Source of the DNA: Sphaerobacter sp.
GTDB taxonomy: Bacteria > Chloroflexota > Chloroflexia > Thermomicrobiales > Thermomicrobiaceae
Assembly: GCF_019683595.1 (NCBI RefSeq)
Contig: NZ_JADGHZ010000004.1
Span: forward strand, 1 to 56,155
Reading direction: 5' to 3'
DNA length: 56,155 nt
The notes under the pieces were generated by a model, which saw only the letters and a program-made list of their open reading frames with translations, was not told the origin of the DNA and made no database searches. Of this stretch, positions 15,479 to 25,055 are shown in pieces. How positions within the stretch are numbered: position 1 is the stretch's first letter; each line of letters begins with the position of its first letter. The position numbers and the translations under genes were made by a program.

Positions 15479-18208
15479 GTCCCAGTTGGCCCCGGCGGCA
15501 ACCTCAACCACCAGCGGTACGTTGAGCGTGACGACCTTTTCCATCAGTTCGACCGCCAGATCGGCCATGGTCCGCAGCTCGGAGCGCGGCACTTCGAAGA
15601 GCAGCTCGTCGTGCACCTGCAAGAGCATGCGGCTGCGCAGGCCGCGGCGACGGATCTCATCGTGGACGCGGATCATGGCCATCTTCATGATGTCGGCCGC
15701 GGAGCCCTGCAGCGGCATGTTGACCGCCATACGCTCGGCAGCCAGCCGGCGGTTGACGTTGGAGGAGTCGATGTCGGGGGTGTAGCGCCGCCGGCCGAAC
15801 ATGCTGGTGACGTAGCCCTGCTGCAGGGCCTGCCGCTTCGTGCGCTCCAGGAAGGCGCGCACGCCGGGCAGGCGCGCCATGTAGCGGTCGATGAAGCGCT
15901 GCGCGTCTTGGCGGCTCATCCCGGTGTCGCGCGCCAGCCCGTAGGCCTGCATGCCGTACATGATGCCGAAGTTCACCGTCTTGGCCACCCGGCGCATGTC
16001 GGGCGTGACCTGCTCCAGCGGGACGCCGAAGACATCCGCCGCGGTTGCGGCGTGGATGTCCTGTCCCTCGCGGAAGGCGTGGACGAGCCGTTCGTCGCCG
16101 CTCAGGTGCGCCATGAGCCGCAGCTCGATCTGGCTGTAGTCGGCCGACAGGAGCACGGCTTCCTCATCGAATGGGCGATACCCCGGCCGGTTGTCGGCGA
16201 TGAACGCACGGCGGACCGACCGGCCGAGCTCGGTGCGGACCGGGATGTTCTGGAGGTTCGGGTCGGTCGAACTGAGCCGCCCGGTGGCCGCGATGGTCTG
16301 GTTGAAGGAGGTGTGGATGCGGCCGGTCTCCGGGTTGACCTGCTCGGGCAGGGCGTCCACGTAGGTGGACTTCAGCTTGAGCAGTTGGCGGTACTCCAGG
16401 ATGCAGTCGACGATCGGGTGCGCGTGGCGCAGGTTCTCCAGCACCTCCTGGCTGACGGAGTAGCCGGTCTTGGTGCGCCGGCCGGTCGGCAGGCCCAGCT
16501 CGTCGAAGAGCACGGTCCCGAGCTGTCGGGTGGAGTTGATGTTGAACTCGTGCTTGGCCAGACCGTAGATCTCTCGTTCCAATTCGGCAAGCTGCACTGA
16601 GAGCTGCCGGGAGAGATCGCGCAGCAGGTCGACGTCGACGGCGATGCCGACTTTCTCCATGTCGATCAAGACGTCGATCAGCGGCATCTCGATCTCGCGG
16701 AACAGGCGCTCCTGCTGCTGTGCCTCCAGGTCGGGCTGGAGGACTTCGACCAGCTTGTAGGTCGCCTCGACGTCGGCGCACGCGTAATCGCCCGCTGCCT
16801 GCACGTCGGTGAGGTCCATCGTGAGCTGGTTCCGGCCGCGGCCGATCAGCGTCGTGATCTCGGTCATCTCCATACCGAGCCGGTTGAAGGCCAGCGACTT
16901 GAGGTCGAGGGCGTTCTCGCCCAAGAGGTAGGCCGCGATCATGGTGTCGAAGGCGATGTGTGGCCGCGGGTAACCGGCCCGCTCCAGCACGAGCGCGTCG
17001 TACTTGCCGTGGTGGGCGTAAATGACGGTGTTGGGGTCGGCCAGGAGCGGTGAGAGCGCCTCTCGCACCTCATCCGCGTCGAGCTGCTCGTCGTCGTTCG
17101 CGTGGTTGACCGGCACGTAGAAGCTGCGCTGCCCGCTGGTGGCCAGGGCGATGCCGACCAGCCGTGCGCTCATCGGGTCGGTCGAGGTCGTCTCGACGTC
17201 GAGCGCGATAGCCGGGGCGCTGCGCAGCTCCTTCAGCAGGTCGCCGAGCTGGTTGTCGTAGCGCACGATCGTTCGCTCGGCGGGTGGCGCCGGCGGGGCC
17301 GTCGTCACCTGTGGCCGGGTCGGCTCCGGCAGCCGGTTGACCAGCGTGCGGAACTCGAGCTCACGGAAGACCTCCAGCACCCGGTCGCGGTCGTAGTCAC
17401 CGAGGACGCAGGTGTCGAGGTCGAGCTCAAGGTCGATATCGCGGACCACAGTGGCGAGTTCACGCCCGTGGAGGGCCTGCTCGAAGTGCTCAGCCAGGGA
17501 CGTGCGGGCGCGGGGCGGCTTGATCTCGTCAATGTGCTCGCGCATTTCCTCCAGGCTGCCGTATGCCTGGACCAGGGCGGTCGCGGTCTTGGCGCCGATC
17601 CCGGGGACGCCGGGGATGTTGTCCGACGTGTCGCCGACGAGCGCCTTGTATTCGGGGATGCGCTCCGGCGGGAAACCATAGCGCTCGATCACGGCCTCGC
17701 GGTCGAAGACGCGGTAGTCCCCGAAGCGCAGTCGGCCCGGAAGGATGATGCGGACGCCGCCGTCGGCCAACTGGAGGAGGTCGCTGTCGCCGGTCACCAC
17801 CAGCACCGTCATGCCGCGCTCGGCGGCAAGGCGCGCCAGGGTGGCGATGACGTCGTCCGCCTCGTAGCCCTCGCGGGTGAAGACGGGGATATTGAGTGCG
17901 GCGAGGACCTCGTGGATCCGCTCCATCTGCCGCCGCAGGTCGTCGGGCATCGGGGCGCGGTGTGCCTTGTACTCCTCATAGCGATCGTGGCGGAAGGTGC
18001 GCCCGACATCGAAGCTCACCACGACGTAGTCGGGGTGATAGGAGCGCAGGGCATCCAGCAGCATCGAGGTGAAGCCGAAGACCGCGTTGGTCGGCTCACC
18101 GGATGCAGTCGCCAGTGTGTCGGGCAGGGCATGGAAGGCCCGGTAGGCCAGGCCGTGGCCGTCCACGAGCATGATCGTTCGCCCTGCAGGATCGTGCGCA
18201 GACTTCAT
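15461..18208 (-). CDS. polA: DNA polymerase I
   Basis: A 915-residue three-domain enzyme for repair and Okazaki-fragment maturation. The 5' nuclease domain begins TIMLVDGHGLAYRAFHAL. The 3'-5' exonuclease domain keeps its acidic motifs (IALDVETTSTD, HGKYDALVL, YACADVEATYKL), so proofreading is probably intact, unlike in Taq. The polymerase motifs are A DYSQIELRLMAHLSGD, B RRVAKTVNFGIMYG and C QVHDELLFEV. Phe in the O-helix (VNFG) predicts discrimination against dideoxynucleotides. GGAGAGGAG sits 8 bases before the ATG at 18208. Confidence 0.97.
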   Translation of the reverse strand: MKSAHDPAGRTIMLVDGHGLAYRAFHALPDTLATASGEPTNAVFGFTSMLLDALRSYHPDYVVVSFDVGRTFRHDRYEEYKAHRAPMPDDLRRQMERIHEVLAALNIPVFTREGYEADDVIATLARLAAERGMTVLVVTGDSDLLQLADGGVRIILPGRLRFGDYRVFDREAVIERYGFPPERIPEYKALVGDTSDNIPGVPGIGAKTATALVQAYGSLEEMREHIDEIKPPRARTSLAEHFEQALHGRELATVVRDIDLELDLDTCVLGDYDRDRVLEVFRELEFRTLVNRLPEPTRPQVTTAPPAPPAERTIVRYDNQLGDLLKELRSAPAIALDVETTSTDPMSARLVGIALATSGQRSFYVPVNHANDDEQLDADEVREALSPLLADPNTVIYAHHGKYDALVLERAGYPRPHIAFDTMIAAYLLGENALDLKSLAFNRLGMEMTEITTLIGRGRNQLTMDLTDVQAAGDYACADVEATYKLVEVLQPDLEAQQQERLFREIEMPLIDVLIDMEKVGIAVDVDLLRDLSRQLSVQLAELEREIYGLAKHEFNINSTRQLGTVLFDELGLPTGRRTKTGYSVSQEVLENLRHAHPIVDCILEYRQLLKLKSTYVDALPEQVNPETGRIHTSFNQTIAATGRLSSTDPNLQNIPVRTELGRSVRRAFIADNRPGYRPFDEEAVLLSADYSQIELRLMAHLSGDERLVHAFREGQDIHAATAADVFGVPLEQVTPDMRRVAKTVNFGIMYGMQAYGLARDTGMSRQDAQRFIDRYMARLPGVRAFLERTKRQALQQGYVTSMFGRRRYTPDIDSSNVNRRLAAERMAVNMPLQGSAADIMKMAMIRVHDEIRRRGLRSRMLLQVHDELLFEVPRSELRTMADLAVELMEKVVTLNVPLVVEVAAGANWDELEPL

Positions 18209-18235
18209 TCACCCCGCTCCTCTCCGCAAGCAACA

Positions 18236-18265
18236 AGTATACGGGAATGTCTGCCCGCGCGGGCA
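18236..18265 (-). promoter_or_regulatory. Possible polA promoter with GC palindrome at -35
   Basis: TATACT on the minus strand (18236-18241) is a good -10, 28 bp before polA. Where a -35 should lie there is instead a perfect 14-bp palindrome TGCCCGCGCGGGCA (18252-18265). That could be an operator, or the promoter may depend on an activator. Confidence 0.4.
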
Positions 18266-18387
18266 CGAGAACCGGTGGCAGGCATCGAGCGTAAGAGTGG
18301 GGAAGCGGGATCCACGATGCCGGGTGTCTGACACCTCGGTCATCTCCCGCAAAGCGAGGTACGTTCTCAGTTCGCTTCGGGGCTGAT

Positions 18388-18396
18388 TGATATAAT
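18388..18396 (+). promoter_or_regulatory. Extended -10 promoter of the MoxR operon
   Basis: TGATATAAT (18388-18396) has a perfect TATAAT with the extended TGn. No clear -35 was found. Predicted start is near 18403, giving a leader of almost 190 bases before the gene at 18591. Apart from this and the polA promoter, the 382-bp gap shows nothing else. Confidence 0.65.
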
Positions 18397-18590
18397 GCAG
18401 AGCGTCGTGCTGGGATGGTCTTGGAATTGCTCCGCCCGATTTTGTGAGCCGGTAGTGATCTTGAATCGCCTCCCGCTCGACGGATCGATGGTTCACAGTT
18501 TCAGGCGAGATGGCACGCCGGCGCGGCCGTGATGTTTCCACGTGGCCGCTCGCGTTCGGCACTCTCCGGCCAAGGGAGATAGAGGGCATC

Positions 18591-19607
18591 ATGGAGCCGG
18601 TGCAGGCACTTTCCGAGCGGATTATCACCAACGTGGAACGCGTGATCGTCGGCAAGCGACGCGAGGTGCAACTCGTGCTCGTGGCGCTGCTGTGCCGCGG
18701 GCACGTGTTGATCGAGGACGTGCCGGGTGTCGGCAAGACCGTGCTCGCAAAGGCCATCGCTCGGAGCATCGGCTCAAGCTTCAAGCGCATCCAGTTCACC
18801 CCGGACCTGCTGCCCAGCGACGTCACCGGGGTGAGCATCTTCAACCAGCGGACCGGGCAGTTCGAATTTCGCCCCGGCCCGGTGGTGGCGCAGATCGTCC
18901 TGGCGGATGAGATCAACCGCGCGACCCCCAAGACGCAGTCGGCACTCCTGGAGGCGATGGAGGAGTCCCAGATCACGGTCGACGGGCTGACCCACCGGCT
19001 GCCCGACCCCTTCATCGTCCTGGCGACCGAGAACCCGATCGAGTACGAGGGGACGTTTCCGCTGCCCGAGGCGCAGCTCGACCGGTTCCTGATCCGTATC
19101 TCCCTTGGTTACCCGGGGCACCGCGGCGAGGTCGAGATCCTCAACCGGCAGCACTACACGCACCCGCTTAACCTGCTCGAGCAGGTGGTGGGGATCGACG
19201 AGTTGCTGGCCGGACAGGAGATGGTGAAGCGGGTCTTCGTGGATGACTCGCTCAAGGAGTACATCGTGACGATCGTCGAGGCCACCCGGGAGCACGACGA
19301 CGTCTACCTCGGCGCAGGTCCACGCGGCTCGTTGGCGCTCTACAACACGGCGCGGGCCTGGGCGGCCATGGCTGGTCGGGACTACGTGATTCCGGATGAC
19401 ATTAAGGATCTAGCCGAGCCGACGCTCGCGCACCGCCTGATCGTCAGCCCGTCGGCGCGGATGAAGAACGTGGACGGGCGCATGGTCGTGCGCGAGATCT
19501 TGATGAGCCTGCCGGTACCGGGAGCACGACCTACCTCGCCCAGCCCGGAGCGGACGATTGGCTGGCGTAGCGGACGCAGCGCGCGGGGTACGGGGACGAA
19601 CTCGTGA
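18591..19607 (+). CDS. MoxR-family AAA+ ATPase
   Basis: A 338-residue ATPase with Walker A in [19 protein letters not shown], Walker B in [20 protein letters not shown], sensor 1 in [20 protein letters not shown] and the MoxR lid ([20 protein letters not shown]). MoxR proteins are chaperone-like ATPases that work with DUF58/VWA partners. The ATG at 18591 was chosen for the GGGAGATAGAGGG just upstream. The frame is open back to 18510. The stop overlaps the start of the DUF58 gene by 4 bp (GTGA), so the two are translationally coupled. Confidence 0.93.
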   Translation: MEPVQALSERIITNVERVIVGKRREVQLVLVALLCRGHVLIEDVPGVGKTVLAKAIARSIGSSFKRIQFTPDLLPSDVTGVSIFNQRTGQFEFRPGPVVAQIVLADEINRATPKTQSALLEAMEESQITVDGLTHRLPDPFIVLATENPIEYEGTFPLPEAQLDRFLIRISLGYPGHRGEVEILNRQHYTHPLNLLEQVVGIDELLAGQEMVKRVFVDDSLKEYIVTIVEATREHDDVYLGAGPRGSLALYNTARAWAAMAGRDYVIPDDIKDLAEPTLAHRLIVSPSARMKNVDGRMVVREILMSLPVPGARPTSPSPERTIGWRSGRSARGTGTNS

Positions 19608-20890
19608 ACGCCCTGAAGCTGGCCGCTCTCATCGTCATTGTCCTGGTGCTCGCGGAGCTGAGCCGCTGGGACGTTCTGGAAAAGGTCTTCTTCGTCCTGG
19701 CGGGCTTGTTCGTGGTGGCGTTCATCTGGAGTCGTTTGAGCCTGCGTGGCCTGGTCGTCACCCGCGAGACTCAAGCTGACCGCGCGCAGGTGGGTCAGAC
19801 GCTGGTCGAGCGCCTGCGCATTCAGAACCTCAGCCGCCTGGCGAAGCTCTGGGTCGAGCTGATCGACCACTCCGACGTACCCGGCCATCGGATGAGCCGG
19901 GTGGTGCACCTGCGTCCACGCGACTCGAACCGCTGGCGGGTCGAGACCTGGTGCTCCCGGCGCGGTCGCTTTCGGGTTGGTCCGCTCACGTTGCAGTCGG
20001 GCGACCCGTTCGGCCTGTTCCCAGTGAGCCGCCTGGTGCCCTACGTCCACGAGTTGCTGGTCTATCCGGCGACCGTCGATCTCTCTGGCTTCCGGCTCCC
20101 GGTGGGGGAGTTGCCGGGGGGTAACTCGCTCCAGCGCCGGACGCAGTTCGTCACGCCCAACGCGGCCGGGGTGCGGGAGTACCTGCCCGGCGACGCCTTC
20201 AACCGCATCGCCTGGACGGCCACGGCACGCACGGGCCAGTTGATGGTCAAGGAGTTCGAGCTCGACCCGACGGCGGACGTCTGGATCGTGCTCGATCTGG
20301 AAGCGCGTCACCATGTGCGGGCCGGCCATCACATGCCGCCGCTCGACCCGCGGGCTGCCGGCCGCGGAGCGGAGGAGATCCCGCTCGCCTTCTGGCTCGA
20401 CTCGACAGAAGAGTACGCCGTCACCACCGCCGCGTCGCTGGCGCGCCACTTCCTCGACCAGAACCGCAACGTCGGCCTGATCACCAACAACAGCCAGTCG
20501 ACGACCGTCCCGACCGATCGGGGTGGGCGGCAGATGGTCAAGATCCTGGAGTTCCTGGCGGTGGTGCGGGCCGATGGGACCCAGCCGCTGGCGGAGACGC
20601 TGCTCGCCGAGGGTGGGAACTTCGACCGCAACGCGACCGTCATTGTTGTGACACCGTCTACTGACGAGCGGTGGGCACAGGTGCTCATGAACCTGAATGC
20701 CCGCGGTGTCGGCGTGGTCGTCGTGATGATCGAGAGCAGCACGTTCAATGGGGGGGAGAGCAGCCTGATGGTCGTGAGCGACCTGACGGCGATCGGCATC
20801 CCCACCTACCTCCTGAAATACGGCGACGACATCGGGCGAGCCCTGGCAACGCAGGCGGCCACGATGGGGGCAGGCAGGAAAACGCCGTAG
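19604..20890 (+). CDS. DUF58-domain protein
   Basis: A 428-residue protein with two N-terminal membrane segments ([14 protein letters not shown] and [16 protein letters not shown]), a beta-rich middle and the DUF58 signature [20 protein letters not shown] near residue 190. A VWA-like fold follows (WIVLDLEA...). DUF58 proteins accompany MoxR ATPases and transglutaminase-like membrane proteins in many bacteria. The joint role is not well defined, though envelope assembly has been suggested. The start GTG at 19604 overlaps the moxR stop. Confidence 0.9.
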   Translation: MNALKLAALIVIVLVLAELSRWDVLEKVFFVLAGLFVVAFIWSRLSLRGLVVTRETQADRAQVGQTLVERLRIQNLSRLAKLWVELIDHSDVPGHRMSRVVHLRPRDSNRWRVETWCSRRGRFRVGPLTLQSGDPFGLFPVSRLVPYVHELLVYPATVDLSGFRLPVGELPGGNSLQRRTQFVTPNAAGVREYLPGDAFNRIAWTATARTGQLMVKEFELDPTADVWIVLDLEARHHVRAGHHMPPLDPRAAGRGAEEIPLAFWLDSTEEYAVTTAASLARHFLDQNRNVGLITNNSQSTTVPTDRGGRQMVKILEFLAVVRADGTQPLAETLLAEGGNFDRNATVIVVTPSTDERWAQVLMNLNARGVGVVVVMIESSTFNGGESSLMVVSDLTAIGIPTYLLKYGDDIGRALATQAATMGAGRKTP

Positions 20891-20929
20891 GCGGGTGAAG
20901 CGCCCCACGGCTGCCGGGATGGGAGCGAC

Positions 20930-23551
20930 ATGCATCGGTTCGCGATTCGCGAAGGCTGGACCACCTTCTTTCTGATCGTCCTGGTGGTCTTCACCGCGAC
21001 CTGGTCGGTGCAATTGGCCGACTGGGCGGACGGACTGCACATCCTCTCGACCATCACCCTCGTCGGGCTGTTGGTCGGGCTGGTGCTCTCCAACATTCGC
21101 CGCCTGCCCTCCCTGGCTGCACATATCGTCGCGCTGCTGCTGGGTTCCGTTGTCGTGCTCTACCAGATGACCGGCTTCCTGAGCGACACGCTCGGCGGCC
21201 GCCGCGAGAAGCTGGCGTATCTCTGGGAGCGTTGGGAGCTGTGGTCCAGCGCGGTGTGGCACGGTGAGCGCGCGGACGATCTCTATTTGTTCGTCCTGCT
21301 CATGGCCTCGTTGCTGTGGGTGCTCAGCTACATCTCGGTCTGGTTCGTTTTCCGTTCCCGCTGGGTCTGGCTGACGCTGTTGCTCCCCGGTGTGATCCTG
21401 CTACTGAACATGGGCTATTCGCAGCGCATCTCCCACAGCCTGGTGGTCCTCTATCTCTTCGCCGCCATCCTGTTGCTGATGCGCTTCACCGTCAGCCAAC
21501 GCGAGCTAACCTGGCGCAGCCTATCGGTCCCGTACCCCGAAACGCTCGCCTGGCGCGGGTTATGGGTGGGAAGCTACCTGGCGCTGCTGGTGATCGCCGG
21601 CGGGTGGCTGGTTCCGCTATCGATGCAGAGTGAGCAAATTCAGGCCGGCTGGCAGCGGATCAACGGACCCTGGCGGCAGGTGGAGAACACGTTTAACTCC
21701 TGGTTCTCCTCGCTGCGCGGTCCTGGCGGAGTCGGCATCGGCGGCTTCGCGAGCTTCGGCGACCGCTTCGAGTTAGGCGGGCCGCTCCGGCTGAGCGATG
21801 AGCCCGTGGTGCTGGTCAAGGGAGACGGCGCCCCCTACCTGGTCGCGCACCGCTACAGCACCTTCGATGGACGGGCGTGGGAGTCGGACCTCGACTCCCG
21901 GGCGGCCTCGTACGCGCCGTTGCTTGAGTTCGATGCGGGACAACCTTTCCCACGCTCGGCCAATTCGGGCGACGCACGCAGCGAGGCGAAGTACTCCATC
22001 GAGGTGTACCAGCCGCGAGGCGCGGTGGTCTACTCAACCGAGGTCGCCGCCCAGGCCAGCGTCCCAACCCGCCTGCAGGTTGGGTGGCACAACTACCGTC
22101 GGGAGGTCCTGGACGTCCAGTCGGCCACCGAGGAGACAACCCCGCACGTGCTCTGGCCGCTGGTGGAACTGCTGAAGGAAGCTGACTATACCCCGCCCGA
22201 GCCGACGCCGACACCGGTTCCGGAGGGCGAGACGGTGGAAGGGGAGGAAGCCCTGACGGCGACTCCGGACGCGTCGGCGGCTCCATCGACCCCGGCGCGG
22301 TTCGGCATCCCCGAGCAGCAACGCGCCATCATGGATCAGGTGGAGCAGCTCGGCCGGATCGGCATCCGCGTGCGGTTCGAGCCGGACCCGGGCGACTACC
22401 GCGTCCACGCGCTGAGCTTCAGCGGGCCGCTGCCGGTTTACGACGACGTGGACGCGCTCTACGCGCGGGATGGTCTCCGGGCGGGAGAAACCTACGAGAT
22501 CGTTTCGCTGGTCAGCGAGGCGACGGCCGATGACCTGCGGGCGGCCGGAACGGACTATCCCGCGGAGATCACCGAGCGCTACCTGCAATTGCCGGATTAC
22601 TCCGAGCGGACGCGGCAGTTGGCCGAGCAGCTCGCGGAGGGCAAGGACAATCCGTACGACATCGCGACCGCCATCGAGGAGTACTTGCGTCAGAACCTGA
22701 CCTACAACGAGAACGTGCCGGCCCCGCCGGCCGGTCGCGATCTGGTCGACTACTTCCTCTTCGAGCAGCGCCAGGGCTACTGCACCTACTACGCCTCAGC
22801 GATGGTCGAGATGCTCCGCATCCTCGACATCCCGTCGCGGGTCGCGGTCGGGTTCTATCCCGCTGAGTTCGACTCCAATTCGGGCGGGTACCTCTACCGT
22901 GACCGCAACGCCCACGCCTGGGTCGAGGTGTACTTCCCGAAGTACGGCTGGATCCCCTTCGAACCGACGGCGGCGCGGCGAGCGATCCAGCGCGGGACGC
23001 CGGAAGCAACTCCGGCGTCTACCGCGAACGGCAGTGCCATCTCCGGCGACAACATCCCGCTCGACCGTGAGGCGCAGATCCTCATGGAGTTGAACGAGGG
23101 CTTCGGCGCGGCGGGCGGGTCGGTGGCGCCGCTCCCCGACAAGACGACCCGCGCGGAGTGGATTGCACGCGGGCTGGTCCTGGCGGTGGTGCTGGGGATC
23201 ACGCTCTTTTCCTTCTTGTGGATGCGCGGCACGCGCGGGATGTCCCCAACGACCCGGTTCTTCAGCAAGGTCCAGCGGGCCACGGGCTGGAGCGGCTTGC
23301 CGACGCGCACCTCCATGACCCCGTACGAGTACGCCGCGGTCGTTTCCCGCCACCTGCCGGGGGCGCGGCCGCACATCCGCCTGCTGACCGATCTGTATGT
23401 GCGGGAGCGGTACGGCCAGCGGCCGCCGACGGAGAACGAGTTGAACCGGGCCCGTGCCGCGTGGCAGCGGCTGCGCGGGCTCCTGCTGCGCTACGGGCTG
23501 GTGCGTCGCTGGCGCCGGCGCCACGGCGGGGATGATGACGGTCAGGACTGA
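20930..23551 (+). CDS. TgpA-like membrane transglutaminase-domain protein
   Basis: An 873-residue protein. About six N-terminal membrane segments (residues 1-235) lead to a large extracytoplasmic part with a transglutaminase-like core: Cys618 in RQGYCTYYASAMVEML, His662 in DRNAHAWVEVYF and an acidic residue in GWIPFEPT, which together resemble the catalytic triad. One more membrane helix (about 750-765) and a cytoplasmic C-terminal DUF4129-like segment (MTPYEYAAVVSRHLPG) follow. A Pro/Thr/Glu-rich insert lies near residue 430. It is the third gene of the MoxR-DUF58 operon, 39 bp downstream. Confidence 0.9.
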   Translation: MHRFAIREGWTTFFLIVLVVFTATWSVQLADWADGLHILSTITLVGLLVGLVLSNIRRLPSLAAHIVALLLGSVVVLYQMTGFLSDTLGGRREKLAYLWERWELWSSAVWHGERADDLYLFVLLMASLLWVLSYISVWFVFRSRWVWLTLLLPGVILLLNMGYSQRISHSLVVLYLFAAILLLMRFTVSQRELTWRSLSVPYPETLAWRGLWVGSYLALLVIAGGWLVPLSMQSEQIQAGWQRINGPWRQVENTFNSWFSSLRGPGGVGIGGFASFGDRFELGGPLRLSDEPVVLVKGDGAPYLVAHRYSTFDGRAWESDLDSRAASYAPLLEFDAGQPFPRSANSGDARSEAKYSIEVYQPRGAVVYSTEVAAQASVPTRLQVGWHNYRREVLDVQSATEETTPHVLWPLVELLKEADYTPPEPTPTPVPEGETVEGEEALTATPDASAAPSTPARFGIPEQQRAIMDQVEQLGRIGIRVRFEPDPGDYRVHALSFSGPLPVYDDVDALYARDGLRAGETYEIVSLVSEATADDLRAAGTDYPAEITERYLQLPDYSERTRQLAEQLAEGKDNPYDIATAIEEYLRQNLTYNENVPAPPAGRDLVDYFLFEQRQGYCTYYASAMVEMLRILDIPSRVAVGFYPAEFDSNSGGYLYRDRNAHAWVEVYFPKYGWIPFEPTAARRAIQRGTPEATPASTANGSAISGDNIPLDREAQILMELNEGFGAAGGSVAPLPDKTTRAEWIARGLVLAVVLGITLFSFLWMRGTRGMSPTTRFFSKVQRATGWSGLPTRTSMTPYEYAAVVSRHLPGARPHIRLLTDLYVRERYGQRPPTENELNRARAAWQRLRGLLLRYGLVRRWRRRHGGDDDGQD

Positions 23552-23570
23552 GGGTGTCTCGCGGATGCCC

Positions 23571-24659
23571 CTAGGGCTCGTGCGTGGGGTGGCTCTCCGC
23601 GACGCCGCGCTGGGACAGTGTGCGAGCGAAGAGGGCGAGGAGCGTGAGCGCCACGATGCTCGCCACCGCCTGCCCCGCCTGGTCGACTGCATTGCCTGAC
23701 GTCACGTAGAAAAAGCCGTAGAGCATACTCACGAGCAGCGCACCGATGGCAAGAGCCAGGCGGTGCACGTCGCTCCATGCTTTCCCCGTGATCGCCCAGC
23801 GGGCGATCAACCGAGCCGCGATCGCGGCCACGACCAACGCCACGATCATCGGCACCAACACCCAGCCCCCGGCTCGCAGCCGCTGAGGCAGATCCACGAG
23901 CGGAAGGAACCAGGCCGCCGCGGCCACGAAGGCGAGCAGGCCGACGCGCACCGGCGACGGGACATCGCGAGCCGGCTGCGGTCGCGCGGTGTCAACGGGA
24001 GACCACTGCCAGCGGAGCGCGAGGAGGACCAGCAGGGCGGCCACGAGGCTGGCGATCGCGAGCGCGATCGGGGAGGCTGCGAAGTCGGCGGCGACGACGA
24101 ACCGGAATATAGCCGCAAGGACGGCGACGCCGCAGACGTACGCGGCGGCGGCGACGATGAGTCCGGTGGTCCCCAACCACGAGCGGCCGCGCCGGGCGGG
24201 GAAGAGGAGCTCGGCCAGCAGGATCGGGATGGAGATGCTCCAGATCGCGTGGTAGCCCAGCGTCCACTGCGTCCACACCCAGTTGACCCCGAGCACGCGC
24301 CCGCCCAACGCACCGGCGTTGAAGAGGTCGGGGTTGAAGAGCGACTCGAGGGCGAGGCCCTCCTCGACGATGCCGAAGACCACGCCGAGGACGATGATCG
24401 ATGCCCAGCCGAGCGAGCGGCGCCGGACGACCTCGCGGATGAGCAGCGCCCCGCCACCGTAGACCGCCAAATCGGGCAGGAACGCGCCGGGGTTTGTGAT
24501 CGGGGTGGCACCGAAGAGGAGCTCGGCGACCACCGGGGCCAGGACCGCCAGGACCAGCGCCGGGCCGAGTCGATGTAGCCTCGATGATGGGTGCGGTCCC
24601 ACCGCGGGAGACGTCGCACTCGGCGACGACTCGCCGACTGATGCAGGGGTTTCCCGCAA
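23571..24659 (-). CDS. Multi-pass membrane protein of unknown function
   Basis: A 362-residue hydrophobic protein with about ten predicted membrane segments and a 30-residue polar N-terminus. I do not recognise a defined family. One segment reads GVVFGIVEEGLALESLF. A paired Glu at the start of a membrane helix is reminiscent of CPBP/CAAX-type intramembrane proteases, but the other family motifs are not evident. It converges on the transglutaminase gene with 19 bp between stops. No partner gene is adjacent. Confidence 0.7.
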   Translation of the reverse strand: MRETPASVGESSPSATSPAVGPHPSSRLHRLGPALVLAVLAPVVAELLFGATPITNPGAFLPDLAVYGGGALLIREVVRRRSLGWASIIVLGVVFGIVEEGLALESLFNPDLFNAGALGGRVLGVNWVWTQWTLGYHAIWSISIPILLAELLFPARRGRSWLGTTGLIVAAAAYVCGVAVLAAIFRFVVAADFAASPIALAIASLVAALLVLLALRWQWSPVDTARPQPARDVPSPVRVGLLAFVAAAAWFLPLVDLPQRLRAGGWVLVPMIVALVVAAIAARLIARWAITGKAWSDVHRLALAIGALLVSMLYGFFYVTSGNAVDQAGQAVASIVALTLLALFARTLSQRGVAESHPTHEP

Positions 24660-24994
24660 GACCCACCTCTCTCCGGGACAATGAGTGATCGGCGATTAAC
24701 CAGCGCTCAGCTTACTGCTCGGTCGCCGGCCTGTCAAAGACGGTCGGGGAAGACGGCAGACATCCTTGGGCGACGGCGTTGGACGACGGGTTGAGCGCGG
24801 TGCTCGGAACGGGGCTGGCGGCCGGACGAGCGTGACGCCGCTGCTGTCGCAGCCGCCTTCGGCACGCTCGCGCGACAGCGCGAGCATTTGCCGCCGCTGG
24901 TGCGGCCATCACCATCGTACCTACCGTGCTGGGATCGCCTCATGCGCGCACGCGGGCGCGCGTGTAACGGGGATGGAACGGGATGTGACGAAAG

Positions 24995-25037
24995 TTCAGG
25001 CCCTGGCGCGCTCTGTGCGATCACGCCAGGGCCTGAA
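24995..25037 (-). terminator. Terminator of hppA
   Basis: TTCAGGCCCTGGCG (24995-25008) and CGCCAGGGCCTGAA (25024-25037) form a perfect 14-bp stem with a 15-base loop, 19 bp after the hppA stop. The minus-strand tail is AACTTTCG. The remaining gap to 24660 contains no gene, only a minor 8-bp hairpin at 24866-24885. Confidence 0.75.
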
Positions 25038-25055
25038 AACCTGCGTACGTACTGA

